Source: Branchiostoma floridae
Taxonomy: Eukaryota; Chordata; Leptocardii; Amphioxiformes; Branchiostomatidae
DNA length: 64,000 nucleotides
Direction: 5' to 3'
Assembly: GCF_000003815.2 (NCBI RefSeq)
Contig: NC_049981.1
Location: 5,181,542-5,245,541 of the forward strand
The position numbers were made by a program, and so were the translations under genes. Shown piece after piece: positions 55,201 through 64,000 of this stretch (its first letter is position 1; the number at the start of each line of letters is the position of its first letter). The notes below the pieces were generated by a model. That model worked only from the letters and a program-made list of their open reading frames with translations, searched no databases and had not been told where the DNA came from.

Positions 55201-58200
55201 CCCCTTTAGTAAGTTTGTTTTCAGAGTGTTTACCTTATGTCGGTCTTGCAGTTTAGAATTTCATTCCAACAATGAACTCCCTATTTGTTTTATCAAAGAA
55301 CCTTCGTGATCAAAGAACAGTTAGAAGCATTTATCCGACCTCGGCACTGCTTTTGCAGCAAATCTGACTATATAGAAACACTTTGAATGGTTGCTTTGTT
55401 CGTACTTGCGTTGATTCATCTAAGCGATTTTCAACAATGAATTCATTGTACGTCATTCCAAAATAACTTAACGGCAAAACCACCTGCAAGTAGTAATCCT
55501 TTAGGCATTGATTAGTCCACTGCTTTAGTAACGATTATGATTAAATAGTCATAATGCTTATATGGATTGATTTTAGTTTGATTCATCTAAACGGTTTTAA
55601 CAATGAAAAGTTAAAAAAAGTTAAACCCTTCCGGCGCCTGATGGCGCATAGGGCGGCGCCCATCTCTATTTCTTTAGCCCTGGGCCACACAACGCGATCA
55701 CTACAGCAGGGGGCTAGTCCACTGGTAGTGATGTGTGTTCAACTTCCATACTCTTTCCCGAGTGCTGAGTGCTAAGCAGAGAAATCAGCATGTACCATTT
55801 TTTAAGTCTTTGGTATGACTCGGCCGGGGATCCAACTCACGACCTACCGAATGCAAGGCGAACACTCTACACACTAGGCCATTGCACCGGTATTAACAAT
55901 TCGAAGTCTTTGTCAATTCGGAGTACCTTGAAACGCTAGCATCTTTTATCTTCTTTATAGCACTTTGCTGTTATACATGTAACATATCTGACAACGCATG
56001 CATACTTTGAATGGTTATTGAAATAATTAAATCATACCTAGAAATCTACAAAATGTTTCCAACATTTTCACATCATAACGATCAACAAAAACAATCTTCT
56101 TACTGAAGTCGTTCAACCCGTTTATCTATTAAAATATTGGACAATTCATCTCATTGTAATGGACATTGATTTAGAACAGATATAATTTCCCTGTCAACGT
56201 ATTCATGTATTTAATTTTCATACAGCTGAATACCACTGTATGCTGTATAACACTGTCTAACTTTGCAATAAAGTTATGATGTTTTGCTCCATTTATTTTC
56301 CGTACTTACATGGTTCACAGTTGGCTTCATCAGAGTGGTCCGGACAGTCGAAGACTCCGTTACAGCGGTCCGTGTTCTTGATACAGCCGTAACCGTTGGT
56401 ACAGGCCAGGTTAGACGGGTAGTGACACATCTCTACATACGGCAGCACCTGGCGGACGCCTTTGCCTAGATTTGTTTTAAAACAACGTTAACTTTATTCA
56501 GTATTTCAGTATAATACATAATAAAAACGTACATGTACATCATTGGATCACAATGGAAAAAGACATTTACATGAGGTATAACAAAACGGTGAAAGAGAGA
56601 CGGGTAACAATCATTGAGCATTGGTCTGTAATCGAATTAACATGTGTATCTAAGAGATACCTATCATTGGCATATCGGCAATTTTAGCTTTGAAGTATTT
56701 TGGAGTTTGGTTTCAAATCTTTCAAAAAACACATATTTGTAAATTACATATTTGGCAATAAGGATACGATGTAAAAGCTTGTTGTCTCTATATGCACGGA
56801 ACACAGAGGACAACTGAAGGCTTGGTAATACCCCCTTTCCACTAGGACGGCGCTCTCGTCGCTCTCTCTCTCTCTATACGACCTAAAATTTGAAGTATCC
56901 CTCAACGAATTGTATGGAAAAGAAACGAATTTTTTTTACACTTAATGTGTTTTGTTGGCTACTCAGTCGCTTGTACTTCACTTGTACGTTTTGTATGAAA
57001 GCGAAGGTTACACATGTGTGGTTTTTGTGTGAAAGCGAAGGTTACACAGTCATATCCTATTTAGGTCGCAGTGAGAGTGCAGCGTCTAGTGGAAAAGAGG
57101 CATTAACTTAAGCCTTGGTAAGCATATTGCATTGACGGAAAGTTTACAATCCATTCTGATTCATTTTGGTATTTTTTTTTTTAATTGAATTTTTCGTAAT
57201 GTGAATGGGGTATAAAGGTGGTATCTCACTGCACTTGCGTCACGTTTGCGTCACTGCGGGGTTCTAGAGATACTCAGCGAATTTCAGAGATAAAGAACGA
57301 GTTTTCTTACTTTTCGTGTATTTTGTCGTCTTCTTTTACGCAATATCTGAATTATAACAAATCGGAGAAAATAACAAAACAGTGACCCAGTGAACGAACC
57401 CCACAGTGACGCAAGCTTGACGCCAGTGCAGTGAGATACCACCTTTAGAAGCTGCCCTCCTACACATAAAAGACAATGTCAACAATACAGGGTCTACTTT
57501 TTACAGCTAGGGTTTGTTAGAATGCTCCAATCTACATTGAATTGGCACATACCATTCTAGCAGTACCCGCACATATCTCACAATGTTAGGCCTCATTTGA
57601 ATAACCAGACGATCCTTGAACTATGACAGATCGACCAAAATCGGATACATGTTACCCTTGATTCTATGGCTGGAAGATGGTCCACGACGTATATAGAAAG
57701 CTGGCTTGGAAGAAAACAGAAACAAAACATACAAAAAAGCTTAGTTCTTTGTCAGTACAAAGCATCCACGAATCGCCCTACTAACTCAGGTAACGCTTTA
57801 GTGCTTGGATAACCTTGAGGTAACAGATACACACAGGACTGTTTGTTAAACAGGGGCCATTCTTGGCCATTCACAACTCTGAGAGGCTTTGTGGTAAGAA
57901 TTACAAGGCAGCTGCAGTTATCGGACTAGGTGCTTGGAAAAACAGACAGTACTTGCGATATCAGACAGAAGCATTTTTTGGCACTAGTTTAAGCAAACAT
58001 GTGAATTATACTTTTGATTTGATAATTATACGTTTATATAGGCTAATTGTTGATTTTGATGACTAATGACGAAGAAAAGAATGCTTGTAGGCACAAAAGA
58101 AGAGGAGGCCATTGAGCGCTTAGTACTAGGCACAAGCTGTAGTGTGACCTTTGGTTATTTTTAGGGTTTTTCCTTAAAATGTCTGGTACAAATTGTTCGG

Positions 58201-58441
58201 ATGGTAAATTTCTCTGATCGATAGATTTCTTTTATCTGTCCCGTCTTTTCATATTTGTGACTGAGATCACCTCTATGTATTTATTTTACTTCTAACATTA
58301 TACGGATTTCAAAAAGATATGAAAAATCTAAATGCATAGGCTTATAAAAAAGTGTTCACCAAAATATGACCTACCTTCGCAGCCATCAAAGTTAACCGTT
58401 GCAGCCAATGCAACCAGGAGGATAAAGACCTTGCCATCCAT
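52106..58441 (-). CDS. Secreted LDLa - repeat - laminin-EGF - repeat protein, 6 exons, complete
   Basis: Six exons join in phase to a 294-residue secreted protein, a tandem paralogue of the lectin gene without its lectin domain. Order: signal peptide (about 1-20), LDLa (36-72, six Cys, DCPDHSDEANC), a linker (75-152) with MVVQPVKVAQPVMVAQPVKV repeats and a Pro/Glu-rich end, a laminin-type EGF domain (157-203), then four copies of VMQVVQKPVQQ and a basic tail ending RHGKKG. There is no membrane segment. The repeats lack Cys and are rich in Val, Gln, Pro and Lys, as in extended, cross-linkable or aggregating matrix proteins (inference). I know no characterised protein with this domain order; function is unknown. 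Confidence 0.88.
52575..52838 (-). CDS. Paralogue 2 exon 5: second half of laminin-EGF, four 11-residue repeats
   Basis: 264 bp, phase 0 both ends. DCQHNTAGARCDQCKPGYTG completes the EGF module; then VMQVVQKPVQQ four times, encoded by 33-bp units that are almost identical in DNA (fresh expansion). Donor gtgaga. Confidence 0.93.
53107..53168 (-). CDS. Paralogue 2 exon 4: first half of laminin-EGF domain
   Basis: 62 bp, phase 1 to phase 0, VITCFCYGHSNKCAAQGVCA. Donor gtaagt, acceptor gtttacag. Confidence 0.92.
53568..53801 (-). CDS. Paralogue 2 exon 3: V/Q/P/K repeat linker
   Basis: 234 bp, phase 1 to phase 1. WAQEIAKGRPAPRMVVQPVK is followed by VAQPVMVAQPVKVAQ and a Pro/Glu-rich stretch. A shorter hydrophobic start is possible in this frame, but the phase-1 acceptor attgcag fits the LDLa exon exactly. 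Confidence 0.88.
53978..54178. mobile_element. TTAA-type MITE, degenerate copy
   Basis: gtggcactgcggggttcgtt and gaaccccgcagtgacgca are inverted; outer ends are decayed. Confidence 0.6.
54382..54582. mobile_element. 201-bp inverted-repeat element (ggtcacatttccaaagcgg)
   Basis: 35-bp ends with one mismatch: aggcttaggtcacatttcca inward, and its inverse ending ggtcacatttcc on the other strand up to 54582. Only copy seen in this window. Confidence 0.85.
55615..55893 (-). mobile_element. tRNA-derived SINE of another subfamily
   Basis: On the minus strand the head reads ggtgcaatggcctagtgtgt (A-box-like) and ggtcgtgagttggatccc (B-box-like). The tail extends to about 55620 without matching the other SINEs. 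Confidence 0.5.
56310..56465 (-). CDS. Paralogue 2 exon 2: LDLa domain
   Basis: 156 bp, phase 1 to phase 1. Cys at 36, 44, 50, 57, 63 and 72, with CPDHSDEANC carrying the calcium cage. Acceptor is tctag, donor gtaagt. Confidence 0.93.
56827..57108. mobile_element. ccctttccactagg MITE, copy 3
   Basis: accccctttccactaggacg at the left and gcgtctagtggaaaagaggc at the right; a short internal duplication repeats gtgtgaaagcgaaggttaca twice. Confidence 0.8.
57215..57446. mobile_element. TTAA-type MITE, ggtggtatctcactgca subtype
   Basis: aaaggtggtatctcactgca and tgcagtgagataccaccttt are exact inverses of 20 bases; the core is the common one. Confidence 0.9.
58375..58441 (-). CDS. Paralogue 2 exon 1: signal peptide
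   Basis: 67 bp: MDGKVFILLVALAATVNFDG then CE plus one base, donor gtaggt. The first ATG is used; a second ATG out of frame follows four bases later. Confidence 0.85.
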
Positions 58442-58788
58442 GTTGAAGAAACTCAAGGTCTTTCCGACGATAGCCAGAGAATATGGGCCCTACTAAGACC
58501 GAGCTGCAACGGACAATGGTCCGTCTTCTAATACGACTTATCTGTGTGTGGTATCTCTGCACATGCGTACATTGAAAGGAATCCACAGGCGTCTTTGTTG
58601 CCATACAAAGATTTCTTAACCAAAAAAGACCAGAGTAAGAAGGTAAACGAAAAGGTGACGCGAGTCTGACACTAGGGTCGTCTGGGTCAGGCTGGCAAGC
58701 TACAAGCCAAAACAGATCAGGTTGCATCCTTTACAGTCTGAAGCCAATGTCTGCATTTAACTTTACTCGTAGCTAGCCACCTTCACAG

Positions 58789-58979
58789 GCCTCTCTGGCG
58801 GCATTGGCGTAAGTTTTTCGGGGGAGGTCGAAGCTGGAGGCCCGTTCAAGCTTCCCGGCATATATTCCTTTCCTGGTATTTTCCTTTCGCGGCATATTTT
58901 CCTTCCCGGCGTATTCTCAGTTAAAAATCGCGAATCGACCTCCCAAAAAAAAACTTACGCCAATGCCCCCAGAGAGGCC
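58789..58979. mobile_element. 191-bp inverted-repeat element (ggcctctctgg ends)
   Basis: ggcctctctggcggcattgg with cgtaagttttt at the left is inverted at the right with few mismatches; the middle has three tattttccttcccggcg-like units. Confidence 0.85.
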
Positions 58980-59858
58980 AGTGAATGAGGCTAACTCGTA
59001 GCGTGATTAACAGATTTAATCGCTAAATTGTTCTCCATTACATGGAAGAGGGGTCGATTGATAGATTTTCCTATAACATACTGTGGTGGACAACAGCTAC
59101 GATAGAGATGGTAACAGAGATAGGATATAAAGCTCTGCATAGTTTTCCAGTTCATTAGTCCACAGCTGTCAAGTGCAGTTGAATTGTTCTTGCATTTCGA
59201 GAAGGTAGTGTCGGGCCCAAGTCTTAAAATATTGGAGGTCACTTTCTAATCACACTACCCGGAGGCTCTTCCATGTAGTAGCTGCTGCGTGAATGAATGT
59301 CCTGCCAGTTGAATGTGGTCTTGAGACAGAGCATGTTAAGGCGTAGCTTGGATGGATTGCACACAGGTGCACACCGGCAGGTTGACAATACGTAAGCATG
59401 GGAAATATTTCACAACAGTCTCACAGCACTCTCGCTGTTACAAAAACGGCTGCACTTTTCATGTCCAAATACGTTTAATACTTCAATAACACACAATCAA
59501 ATCCAGTGGGGTAGAAATGTAATAGCAGAGTCCCCTTTTCTATAACATAGGTTGGCGCTTCACAAAGCACAAACATTACACTATCGCCGTAAGACATTGT
59601 CAGGTACAAATTGGTTCATAGATTTGTCTGATCGATAGATTTCTTTGATCTGTTCCATATTTTCATATTTGTGACTGAAATCACTTCTTTGCACATTCAT
59701 TTTACTCCTAATGTTATACGGACTTCAAAAAGGTATGAGAAAAGATGAAAGGAGCATACAATTCACCACAAGATCACAACACCCAAGATCACTGTTTTAA
59801 AAACTGCTTATAGCTGCATGTTTCATGCACAGTTCAATGGCACACTATTTAATACATC

Positions 59859-60754
59859 TGTTGCGCCCCGAACCGTGCCTGCCCCATTCCGTGCCCATTC
59901 AGGCACGGAACGGGGCACTGCCCGACTGCCCCGGTCTGTGCAAGCGCTGTCAATCACTATGACTGACGGGGTAGTGATAACTAATTTTCCCGCCCCTGGT
60001 TCCAATAAAGGTTGGTCCTGGCCCTTTTGATTCGCACTATATGATTTTCATCCATAATAAGGCTTGATCTTGTCCTTTTTGATTCCCACTATATGATTTT
60101 CATCCATAAAACTGTGCATCGAAGACACAGAATTTAGCACGTCTATGTGAGTGCATCCCATTCATATTACATTTAAACATACCACATATAAACATGACAA
60201 CGTCCAGCTGCACCTTGATCAAGTCTCCAAGCCTTAATGATTCAGTTCGTTGTGTCAGACCTCAGTGCACAATTATCTGAGGCACAGTTTGTGCCCCGAA
60301 CCTTGCTTTGCCCAAAACCGTGCCTTGTGGTTAAATCTACAGCCTTGGATATATATATATATATATAATACATATCATTGTTGTCGAAATTAGTGCTATG
60401 ACATCCGTCTGTCTTTGCCACATCAACTCTAAGTCCGTAACTGCTCCAAGACGAGCGTGAATTACGTTGATTCTTCCTCATCACAGCACCCCGAAAAACA
60501 AAGATGGCGGGGCTGCAGGGAAAAAAGCACGTTGGACAGACTCCTCCCCTTAAAACACTAAGCTCCGCCCCAAAGCACAGTATGGGACAAGGTCCCCTGC
60601 GTGCCCAGAACTGTGCGCGATTGGGCACAGTTCGGGGCAGTCCCCGCGTGTCCCAAACCGTGCTTTTGCCCCAGGCACGGTTTGGGGCACGCGGGGACTG
60701 CCCCAAACCGTGCCTAGGCACGGTTTGTGGCAAGGCACGGTTCGGGGCGCAACA
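59859..60754. mobile_element. 896-bp DNA element with exact 22-bp inverted ends and ACATC duplication
   Basis: tgttgcgccccgaaccgtgc plus ct at the left equals the inverse of the right end. acatc flanks both sides (59854-59858, 60755-60759). Near both ends the motif gccccgaaccgtgcc recurs in direct and inverted form, densest at 60590-60740. No transposase frame was recognised. Confidence 0.88.
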
Positions 60755-60867
60755 ACATCGACGTAACAGTACCTTTTCTAGGAACATAAATTTGAGCTCC
60801 ACAGTGCAAAAACTTCACAGTATCGTCGTGAGACATTGCCAGGTACAAAATGAACAGAAAAGGAGCT

Positions 60868-60873
60868 TTTATT
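60868..60873 (-). terminator. Possible polyadenylation signal of paralogue 3
   Basis: AATAAA in minus sense about 160 bp after the stop. Confidence 0.4.
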
Positions 60874-61031
60874 CTAATTGATTCTAATCCATCACAAGAA
60901 TAAGAGTCAAAGAGAATAGTACAGAACGCTCGCACGTTATAGGGATTGAATGATTTGCATACAACACTTCATACGACAGCAAACAAACCAATGACGTCAC
61001 GTCAACACGCCCCACAGACGGTTGCTATTGG

Positions 61032-61145
61032 TCAGCCTTTCTTGCCCCGACGCATCATGACTGGCATGGCGACCTGCTGCACCTGCACAGGTTGCTTGAC
61101 TTGGTAAGCCATGGGCTGCAGTCGGACAGCCAGGGGTTGCATGAC
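61032..61145 (-). CDS. Paralogue 3 terminal exon: basic tail
   Basis: 114 bp including TGA. VMQPLAVRLQPMAYQVKQPV then QVQQVAMPVMMRRGKKG. Acceptor ggttgcacag. Confidence 0.87.
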   Translation of the reverse strand, partial: VMQPLAVRLQPMAYQVKQPVQVQQVAMPVMMRRGKKG

Positions 61146-64000
61146 CTGTGCAACCAAATCACATCCAGATCATGAACATGAAGATATCAATATACCAGCT
61201 CAAAATACCGAACAAGAAACAACCATGCCTTCAAATACCCGAGTTACCAACCTAGGATTGATGTGTTCAAAGATTCGTGTAATTTGTTATAACCAAGTAT
61301 AGAAACTTCACCAAATATAGGGGCATCTTCCTGGCTTTCTTAAAGTATGCTTGCAAATAGATATGCAAAATTTAGGGCTGACGATTCGTTCAGTGTAATA
61401 TAACCAGCTACTGCCGCGCCGCGTGCCTGCGAAGCTGGTGTGCTACGCCGAAGGGCGATTATATCGGATATAGATACAGATATACGATACAGGATAGTAA
61501 TATTAAACTCTTCTATATCAGAAAAACGAGAATGGTTGAGAAAAAGTTTCACCTGCACTGGTTGCATGGCCACCTGTTGAGCCGGTTTCCGCACCACCTG
61601 CATCACCTGCAGCACCGGTTTCTGCACCACCTGCACATACTGGATGGGCTGACAGTCGTACGGGGTGCCCCGGGTGGCCATGCCGGTGTAGCCGGGCTTG
61701 CACTGGTCACAGCGTGCGCCGGCCGTGTTGTGCTGGCATTCCTAGGAACAGGCACACAGGAAAATTTGAAATTTCTAGATTACCGAACGTATTGTTGAGT
61801 TAGAAAACAAATGGTCTAGTAAAATATTTTGGGATTCCATATTGAAAATTTCAAGCAAATCTCTGATGAAAGGAAACCATACTAGATCGGTGTGTAGACT
61901 TACATCACAAACACCTTGGGCAGCACACTTGATGGAATGGCCATAGCAGAAGCAAGCTGTTGTAAGTACATAATGATACATATCATGAAATAGATCACTC
62001 GTATTATTAAAGCTATACATCTAAAGTTTTGCAAACAATCTCTGAACGTTCCACGGTCTGTATGTAACCTTGCTGTGAATGCAGAACTGGGAAGAGACCT
62101 CCTCAAACTGGAAGCGTCTCTTAAGAACATGTATACTTACATCACAAACGCCTTGGGCAGCGCACTGGTTGGAATGGCCATAGCAGAAGCAAGCTGTTGT
62201 AAGTAAATAATGACACATATCATGAAATAGACCAATTGTACATTATTGAATATCTCTATGAGTATCATGAAAAATCCCACTCGAACGAAGAATTCACCAA
62301 TTATTAATTTACTCACGAGATGTCTTGTACATTATTGAATATCTTTGTGACTATTATCAGAAGTCCCGCTCCAACGAACAACGAACCGATGCTACATTTC
62401 TTCATCAGTGATCGTTCATCATCTATGTGCATTATGTTAGATGTAACATGTACATGTAATCAACGCAATGTACATTGTCACTTCCTTAAAAATTGTGCTA
62501 ATTTGTGTCCTTCTAGTAATTTTCGATTTCTCTATCCATTTATTATTCAGTGCAATGTGTTTTCAATCTATTGGTTCCGTCATGCATTATCCATACTTAT
62601 TTCTTTTGTATAATTTGTATACTTCCTTGTTTACTTCTGGCAACGTTATCTTTCAATTTATACTCATATCCAATTATTATTTCCTAAGTTACGTTTGATA
62701 ATTTTGTGTAATGTGTTTTTCATTCATTATTTCCGTTAATTATCCATACTTATTTAAGTTAGGTTGAATTGAAATGAGATAGTATAGGAAGACCTTCTTA
62801 TAAGCTCTATGCTTTTGGCCTACCTTGCACTATTCATGTATTATAATAATTCACTCATATGTACTTTTTGTTGTTGTTTTTAAAGTGCGAAACAAATAAA
62901 TAAACAACGTCCGTTCGTACTTACACAGTCTGCAGTTAGCCTCGTCCGAGCGGTCCCAGCAGTCGATGACCCCGTTACAGCGGTCCGTGGCGTCCACACA
63001 GCCGAGCATGTCGGTGCAGTTCAGTTTGGTTGGGCCGTGGCACATGTAACCACCTGAATAGGGGTGGGTATCGGTATAGAAAATTTAGGTCCAGGCCCGG
63101 TTCAGGTCCAGAGGATCAGGTCCAGGTCCGGACCTGAACCTGGACCTGATTCAGTATGTGAGAACTTGTGAATGGACGATACTCGAAACAATGGTCCATT
63201 TTGCTACACAGAAATCTGTTTTGTGGAGTACTCGACTCCCACTGGCGTTTAAAATCCTACAAGGCTAACCGCCATTGTACAATTGACTGTAAAACTTGGT
63301 AGAAATGACTTTAGACTCTACTCTATTTAACTCTTGTTATTTTCCTCGACCGGTAAGCCCAAGAATCTGTGAATGTCTGATCATATAACCTATTCATTTT
63401 CCACTAGGTCCAACATCCAACTAGGTTTTGTACCGGTACACTGTACCGGTACCCACCCCTACACCTGAAAGTTACAGTTAGAGGCAATTCTGCCCATCAG
63501 TTAGTAGTTGTTTGTCATCTACAATGCTTTTGTGGCAAACTTTTATAACATCTGAATCGTCTGAAACTTTCTTTAGCCTCTAGTTGAGGAAGGTTGTATG
63601 TCCTACGTAATCACTAGAGTTTGTCATACTAAAACAGATTTAAAGTACGCAGCAACAAGGGGACCAAGCTTCGCATCCATTTAAACCGGTGACTGCAACA
63701 GACACGACGAGGGCGAGTTACTGCAGTTAGAATAGTTAAAATACACTCCCGTTTGATATTTCTTCACTCCCATTGCACCTCGAAAGTTTTTGGCATGTCA
63801 AAAACTTTCGGGCTAGCCAAAAGAACGGGCACATATATCTGAAATGCAGTGAGAATTTCTGGAATGCACTTAGAATGCCCAGGAATTTAAAAAAAAAAAA
63901 CAATCTGACGGTATTCTGGCTCATTCGTGCCCTCTTGTGAAGGGGCCTTTAACAGGTTTAAGACCATCGTTTAAGTGCTTACAAGCAAATATACTTACCG
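61032..64000 (-). CDS. Secreted LDLa - laminin-EGF - repeat protein (third paralogue), 5' end missing
   Basis: Supported exons: LDLa, two alternative copies of the first EGF half, the second EGF half with a short repeat, and the C-terminal tail. Using one EGF copy they give about 161 residues. The LDLa exon (42 residues plus split codons) joins directly to the EGF half without the linker exon of paralogue 2, giving NCRL-S-CFCYGHS. The EGF second half and the tail closely match paralogue 2; the tail ends MRRGKKG. A donor-like gtaagt in minus sense at the extreme right edge (63998 downward) suggests that the signal-peptide exon ends at the window boundary. Likely secreted, by analogy with its neighbours. 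Confidence 0.85.
61337..61492. mobile_element. gctgccgcgccgcgtgcctg element, copy 2
   Basis: gcttgcaaatagatatgcaa to atatagatacagata, matching 49095-49245 at most positions; in a paralogue 3 intron. Confidence 0.7.
61553..61741 (-). CDS. Paralogue 3 second half of laminin-EGF and repeats
   Basis: 189 bp, phase 0 both ends. ECQHNTAGARCDQCKPGYTG, then YVQVVQKPVLQVMQVVRKPA: two copies of the 11-residue repeat that occurs four times in paralogue 2. Acceptor tcctag, donor gtgaaa. Confidence 0.92.
61904..61956 (-). CDS. Paralogue 3 laminin-EGF first half, copy A
   Basis: 53 bp, same phases and splice sites as copy B, CFCYGHSIKCAAQGVCD. It differs from copy B by two adjacent residues (IK for NQ) and a few silent bases. 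It is a 237-bp-offset tandem duplicate that also includes flanking intron sequence. Confidence 0.85.
62141..62193 (-). CDS. Paralogue 3 laminin-EGF first half, copy B
   Basis: 53 bp, phase 1 to phase 0, CFCYGHSNQCAAQGVCD. Acceptor cttacaacag, donor gtaagt. Intact and in frame with the next exon. Confidence 0.88.
62194..62924. other. Paralogue 3 intron between LDLa and EGF exons
   Basis: AT-rich, no linker exon like that of paralogue 2 found. tacattattgaatatct occurs twice near 62238 and 62328, a small local duplication. Confidence 0.5.
62925..63053 (-). CDS. Paralogue 3 LDLa exon
   Basis: 129 bp, phase 1 to phase 1, GYMCHGPTKLNCTDMLGCVD then ATDRCNGVIDCWDRSDEANC and RL. Six Cys and the DRSDE calcium cage. 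Acceptor ctattcag, donor gtaagt. Confidence 0.93.
63059..63471. mobile_element. Inverted-repeat element of the ggtacc/aggtcc family, copy 3
   Basis: aggggtgggtatcggtat at the left and gtaccggtacccacccct at the right are inverted; inside, caggtccaggtccggacctg is palindromic. It begins six bases upstream of the LDLa exon acceptor. Confidence 0.75.
63472..64000. other. Right edge: intron of paralogue 3
   Basis: cctcgaaagtttttggcatg and tcaaaaactttcgggctagc form a hairpin at about 63779-63815. The last bases in minus sense read CG then gtaagt, a good donor whose exon would lie just outside the window. Confidence 0.4.

Larger units (their letters stand above)
53802..56309. other. Paralogue 2 intron 2
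   Basis: Holds MITEs at 53978 and 54382, a SINE at 55615 and a tgcaataaagtt retroelement-like end near 56262. The frame at 54616-54906 has no domain. No exon seen. Confidence 0.55.
58442..61031. other. Intergenic region between paralogues 2 and 3
   Basis: Two inverted-repeat elements (58789, 59859) and a duplicated ~130-bp patch (59600-59745, also in paralogue 2 intron 1 at 58185-58320). The frame at 58991-59242 has no recognised domain. No gene. Confidence 0.55.

Noticed and set aside
60242-60881. Opposed long frames of 186 and 125 codons
   Set aside because: They lie in the repeated gccccgaaccgtgcc end region of a DNA element and mirror each other across palindromic sequence.

Overview
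The window looks like intron-rich invertebrate-chordate genomic DNA, most likely amphioxus (Branchiostoma). This is an inference from the gene architectures (secreted LDLa, C-type lectin and laminin-EGF modules on mostly phase-1 exons), tRNA-derived SINEs, many short inverted-repeat elements, LINE 3' ends and long CA arrays. No species-diagnostic gene is present. There is no bacterial-style operon, CRISPR array, rRNA or convincing stand-alone tRNA. Two runs of 100 N mark assembly gaps.

All recognisable genes lie on the minus strand, so they read from right to left. (1) 1059-27856: the 5' part, five exons, of a membrane-anchored M1 zinc aminopeptidase (aminopeptidase N-like). It ends at HELAHQ and continues off the left edge; its first intron is about 22 kb of repeats. 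(2) 32116-33739: a small predicted secreted cysteine-rich protein I do not recognise. (3) 35420-49437: a complete eight-exon gene for a 337-residue secreted protein with LDLa, C-type lectin (QPD and WND motifs) and laminin-type EGF domains. (4) 52106-58441: a complete six-exon paralogue of 294 residues with LDLa, a Val/Gln/Pro/Lys-rich linker, a laminin-type EGF domain and a four-fold 11-residue repeat. (5) 61032 to the right edge: a third family member with LDLa directly followed by laminin-type EGF, with two alternative copies of the first EGF half-exon; its signal-peptide exon probably lies just off the right edge.

Genes 3-5 form a tandem family. The exons were joined by hand, and every junction inside genes 1, 3, 4 and 5 agrees in phase. 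Shared features are the secretory exon ending Cys-Glu (genes 3 and 4), one LDLa, one LE domain split at the same place, and V/Q/K/P-rich sequence after the LE domain; genes 4 and 5 both end in GKKG. This is the best candidate for a little-described system: a lineage-restricted set of secreted matrix, mucus or recognition proteins still changing by exon duplication, internal repeat expansion and probable gene conversion.

Between genes and in introns the sequence is dominated by mobile-element remains: at least eight families of terminal-inverted-repeat elements (TTAA-, CTAG- and 5-bp-duplication types), LINE 3' fragments, SINEs (one nested in another with a 14-bp target duplication), tandem arrays and microsatellites. 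Partial exon tails carrying a splice donor have been tandemly copied into the downstream introns of gene 3 at two places.
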